The position numbers and the translations under genes are program-made. Positions 13,452 through 13,970 of a DNA stretch of 13,970 nucleotides are shown one piece after another; within the stretch, counting starts at the first letter, position 1; each line of letters starts with the position of its first letter. A model generated the notes under the pieces. The model was not told where the DNA came from, made no database searches, and worked only from the letters and a program-made list of their open reading frames with translations. Origin of the DNA: Phycisphaerales bacterium (lineage in GTDB: Bacteria; Planctomycetota; Phycisphaerae; Phycisphaerales; UBA1924); contig JAIEQQ010000566.1 in NCBI GenBank assembly GCA_019747615.1, forward strand, positions 1-13,970. Direction: 5' to 3'.

Positions 13452-13480
13452 AAAAAACGACCGCAGCCCCGGGCTCGTTT
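13452..13480 (-). terminator. Attenuator-like hairpin with T run in the PEP-CTERM-like leader
   Basis: On the minus strand AAACG and CGTTT (13476-13480 and 13455-13459) enclose AGCC/GGCT (13472-13475 and 13465-13468) with a small bulge, directly followed by a run of T (13452-13457) and then the Shine-Dalgarno. It looks like a weak intrinsic terminator placed in the leader, as in attenuation, but the stem is short and bulged, so this is tentative. Confidence 0.25.
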
Positions 13481-13607
13481 GGGTGATCGCGACTGCGCCG
13501 CGACATCCCAACCGAGCACAGAAACCGTCTCGCGTCAGATTGGCCGTCAGGGCGCTTCCGCCGCGACACGCCAATCGAGTACGACCCACATAGGCCGCAC
13601 TGCTTCT

Positions 13608-13638
13608 ATAACTTCACCCACGCAGGCGGTCACGTCAA
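13608..13638 (-). promoter_or_regulatory. Candidate promoter region of the PEP-CTERM-like gene
   Basis: TTGACG (13633-13638) and, nearer the gene, GGTGAAGTTAT (13608-13618) on the minus strand. The distance between TTGACG and TATAGA (22 bp) is too long for a normal sigma-70 promoter, so another sigma factor or a different -10 box is possible. The motif recurs in front of the regulator gene (12139-12149). Confidence 0.25.
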
Positions 13639-13740
13639 GCACAAATACGAGAAAATCCGGCCCGGGAGGCGCCTAGATGTGTTTTGTAAGGGTATTTACG
13701 GATGCGGCGTGAGTTGTTCTCAGGCGTGGCGAGGCGGGAA

Positions 13741-13768
13741 GGCGCTGGGCACTGGGCATCGGGCACTG
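13741..13768. repeat. Heptamer array GGCACTG type
   Basis: Four 7-bp words in phase: GGCGCTG, GGCACTG, GGCATCG, GGCACTG. These are reverse complements of words in the arrays at 2273-2300 and 6511-6555. It lies about 50 bp beyond the stop codon of the cupin gene. Confidence 0.8.
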
Positions 13769-13792
13769 GGTCGGGGCCGTTGGTCGGCGGGA

Positions 13793-13812
13793 GGCAGGCG
13801 GGGACGCCTGCC
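13793..13812. repeat. Perfect hairpin 3' of the cupin gene
   Basis: Arms GGCAGGCG (13793-13800) and CGCCTGCC (13805-13812) pair perfectly over 8 bp around a 4-nt loop, 5 bp past the stop codon of the cupin gene. No T run follows on the minus strand, so it may be a palindromic intergenic repeat or an mRNA 3'-end stabiliser rather than a classic terminator. Confidence 0.6.
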
Positions 13813-13817
13813 CCACG

Positions 13818-13970
13818 TCAATCCACGATGAAGAGTCTGGCGCCGGTCGTGCTGCGAGACATGTGGGGCTCGCCGTAATCGGCGACGTGGTACGACATGC
13901 CCCGGGTGAGGGTGAAGACTCGCCCGTCGGCGAGCGTCGTTTCCAGTTCGCCCTCGAGTACGAAGACGAC
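13818..13970 (-). CDS. DHCW-motif cupin-fold protein, C-terminal part, cut by window edge
   Basis: The last 50 codons of a gene whose start lies right of the window, ending in TGA at 13818-13820. The visible stretch reads VVFVLEGELETTLADGR, then FTLTRGMSYHVAD and a closing TTGARLFIVD. This is the second half of a small cupin barrel and closely matches the end of DHCW-motif cupin proteins, which run about 110 residues and usually end GAKLFIVD. The DHCW motif itself lies in the missing part, so the family call rests on the C-terminal half. Function in the family is not established; a small-ligand or metal-binding role is typical of cupins. It is on the same strand as the PEP-CTERM-like gene but 378 bp away, so it is probably independent. 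Confidence 0.8.
   Translation of the reverse strand, partial: VVFVLEGELETTLADGRVFTLTRGMSYHVADYGEPHMSRSTTGARLFIVD

Larger units (their letters stand above)
13440..13817. other. 378-bp spacer between PEP-CTERM-like and cupin genes
   Basis: No gene is supported. It holds the PEP-CTERM-like Shine-Dalgarno and leader hairpin, the GGTGAAGTTAT motif and a TTGACG box (13608-13638), the heptamer array at 13741-13768 and the hairpin at 13793-13812. Nothing else was recognised. Confidence 0.7.

Overview
The window is GC-rich bacterial DNA, most likely from a planctomycete of the Phycisphaerae. The clues are a secreted protein with a Phycisphaerae-style PEP-CTERM-like tail (P-x-P-G-A, glycine/leucine-rich helix, terminal arginines), a prepilin-type protein with an [10 protein letters not shown] leader, a delta-prime clamp-loader subunit without zinc cysteines, and a DHCW-type cupin. 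This is inferred from protein style; no rRNA or other marker gene is present.

Layout. Thirteen protein genes are supported, two cut by the window edges. Only the YeiH-type transporter (647-1651) is on the plus strand. From the left: the start of a DNA polymerase III delta-prime gene (minus, partial); the YeiH-family putative sulfate exporter (plus); then on the minus strand a glycine-zipper lipoprotein, a Lon substrate-binding-domain protein with a glycine-rich insertion, a MacB/LolD-type ABC ATPase, a STAS-domain protein and a long DUF1338 (2-oxoadipate dioxygenase/decarboxylase-type) enzyme. Next is a sugar-uptake locus, read right to left: GntR/LacI-hybrid regulator, prepilin-like protein, family 1 solute-binding lipoprotein, MalF-type permease, MalG-type permease, with no sugar-type ATPase. 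To its right are a secreted PEP-CTERM-like beta-propeller protein and the end of a DHCW-type cupin gene.

How the genes may work together. The solute-binding protein and two permeases form a CUT1-type importer that would need an ATPase encoded elsewhere, and the regulator probably senses the imported sugar or a derivative. The prepilin-like gene sits inside this unit between regulator and binding protein. The other genes look like housekeeping or individually acting functions.

The most unusual feature is in the intergenic DNA. Nearly every spacer carries arrays of 7- or 8-bp words (for example CTTGATCC, GATGCCT, CAGTGCC/GGCACTG, GTTGTCA, TGCTGCTT), often mixed and degenerate, and the same words recur in distant spacers. 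They abut or cross stop codons and fill the leaders of two genes that lack a visible Shine-Dalgarno sequence. They resemble the heptanucleotide STRR repeats known from heterocystous cyanobacteria. A separate hairpin repeat ending in GGTGGCGAGTC occurs twice. I found no tRNA, rRNA, CRISPR array, transposase or phage gene.
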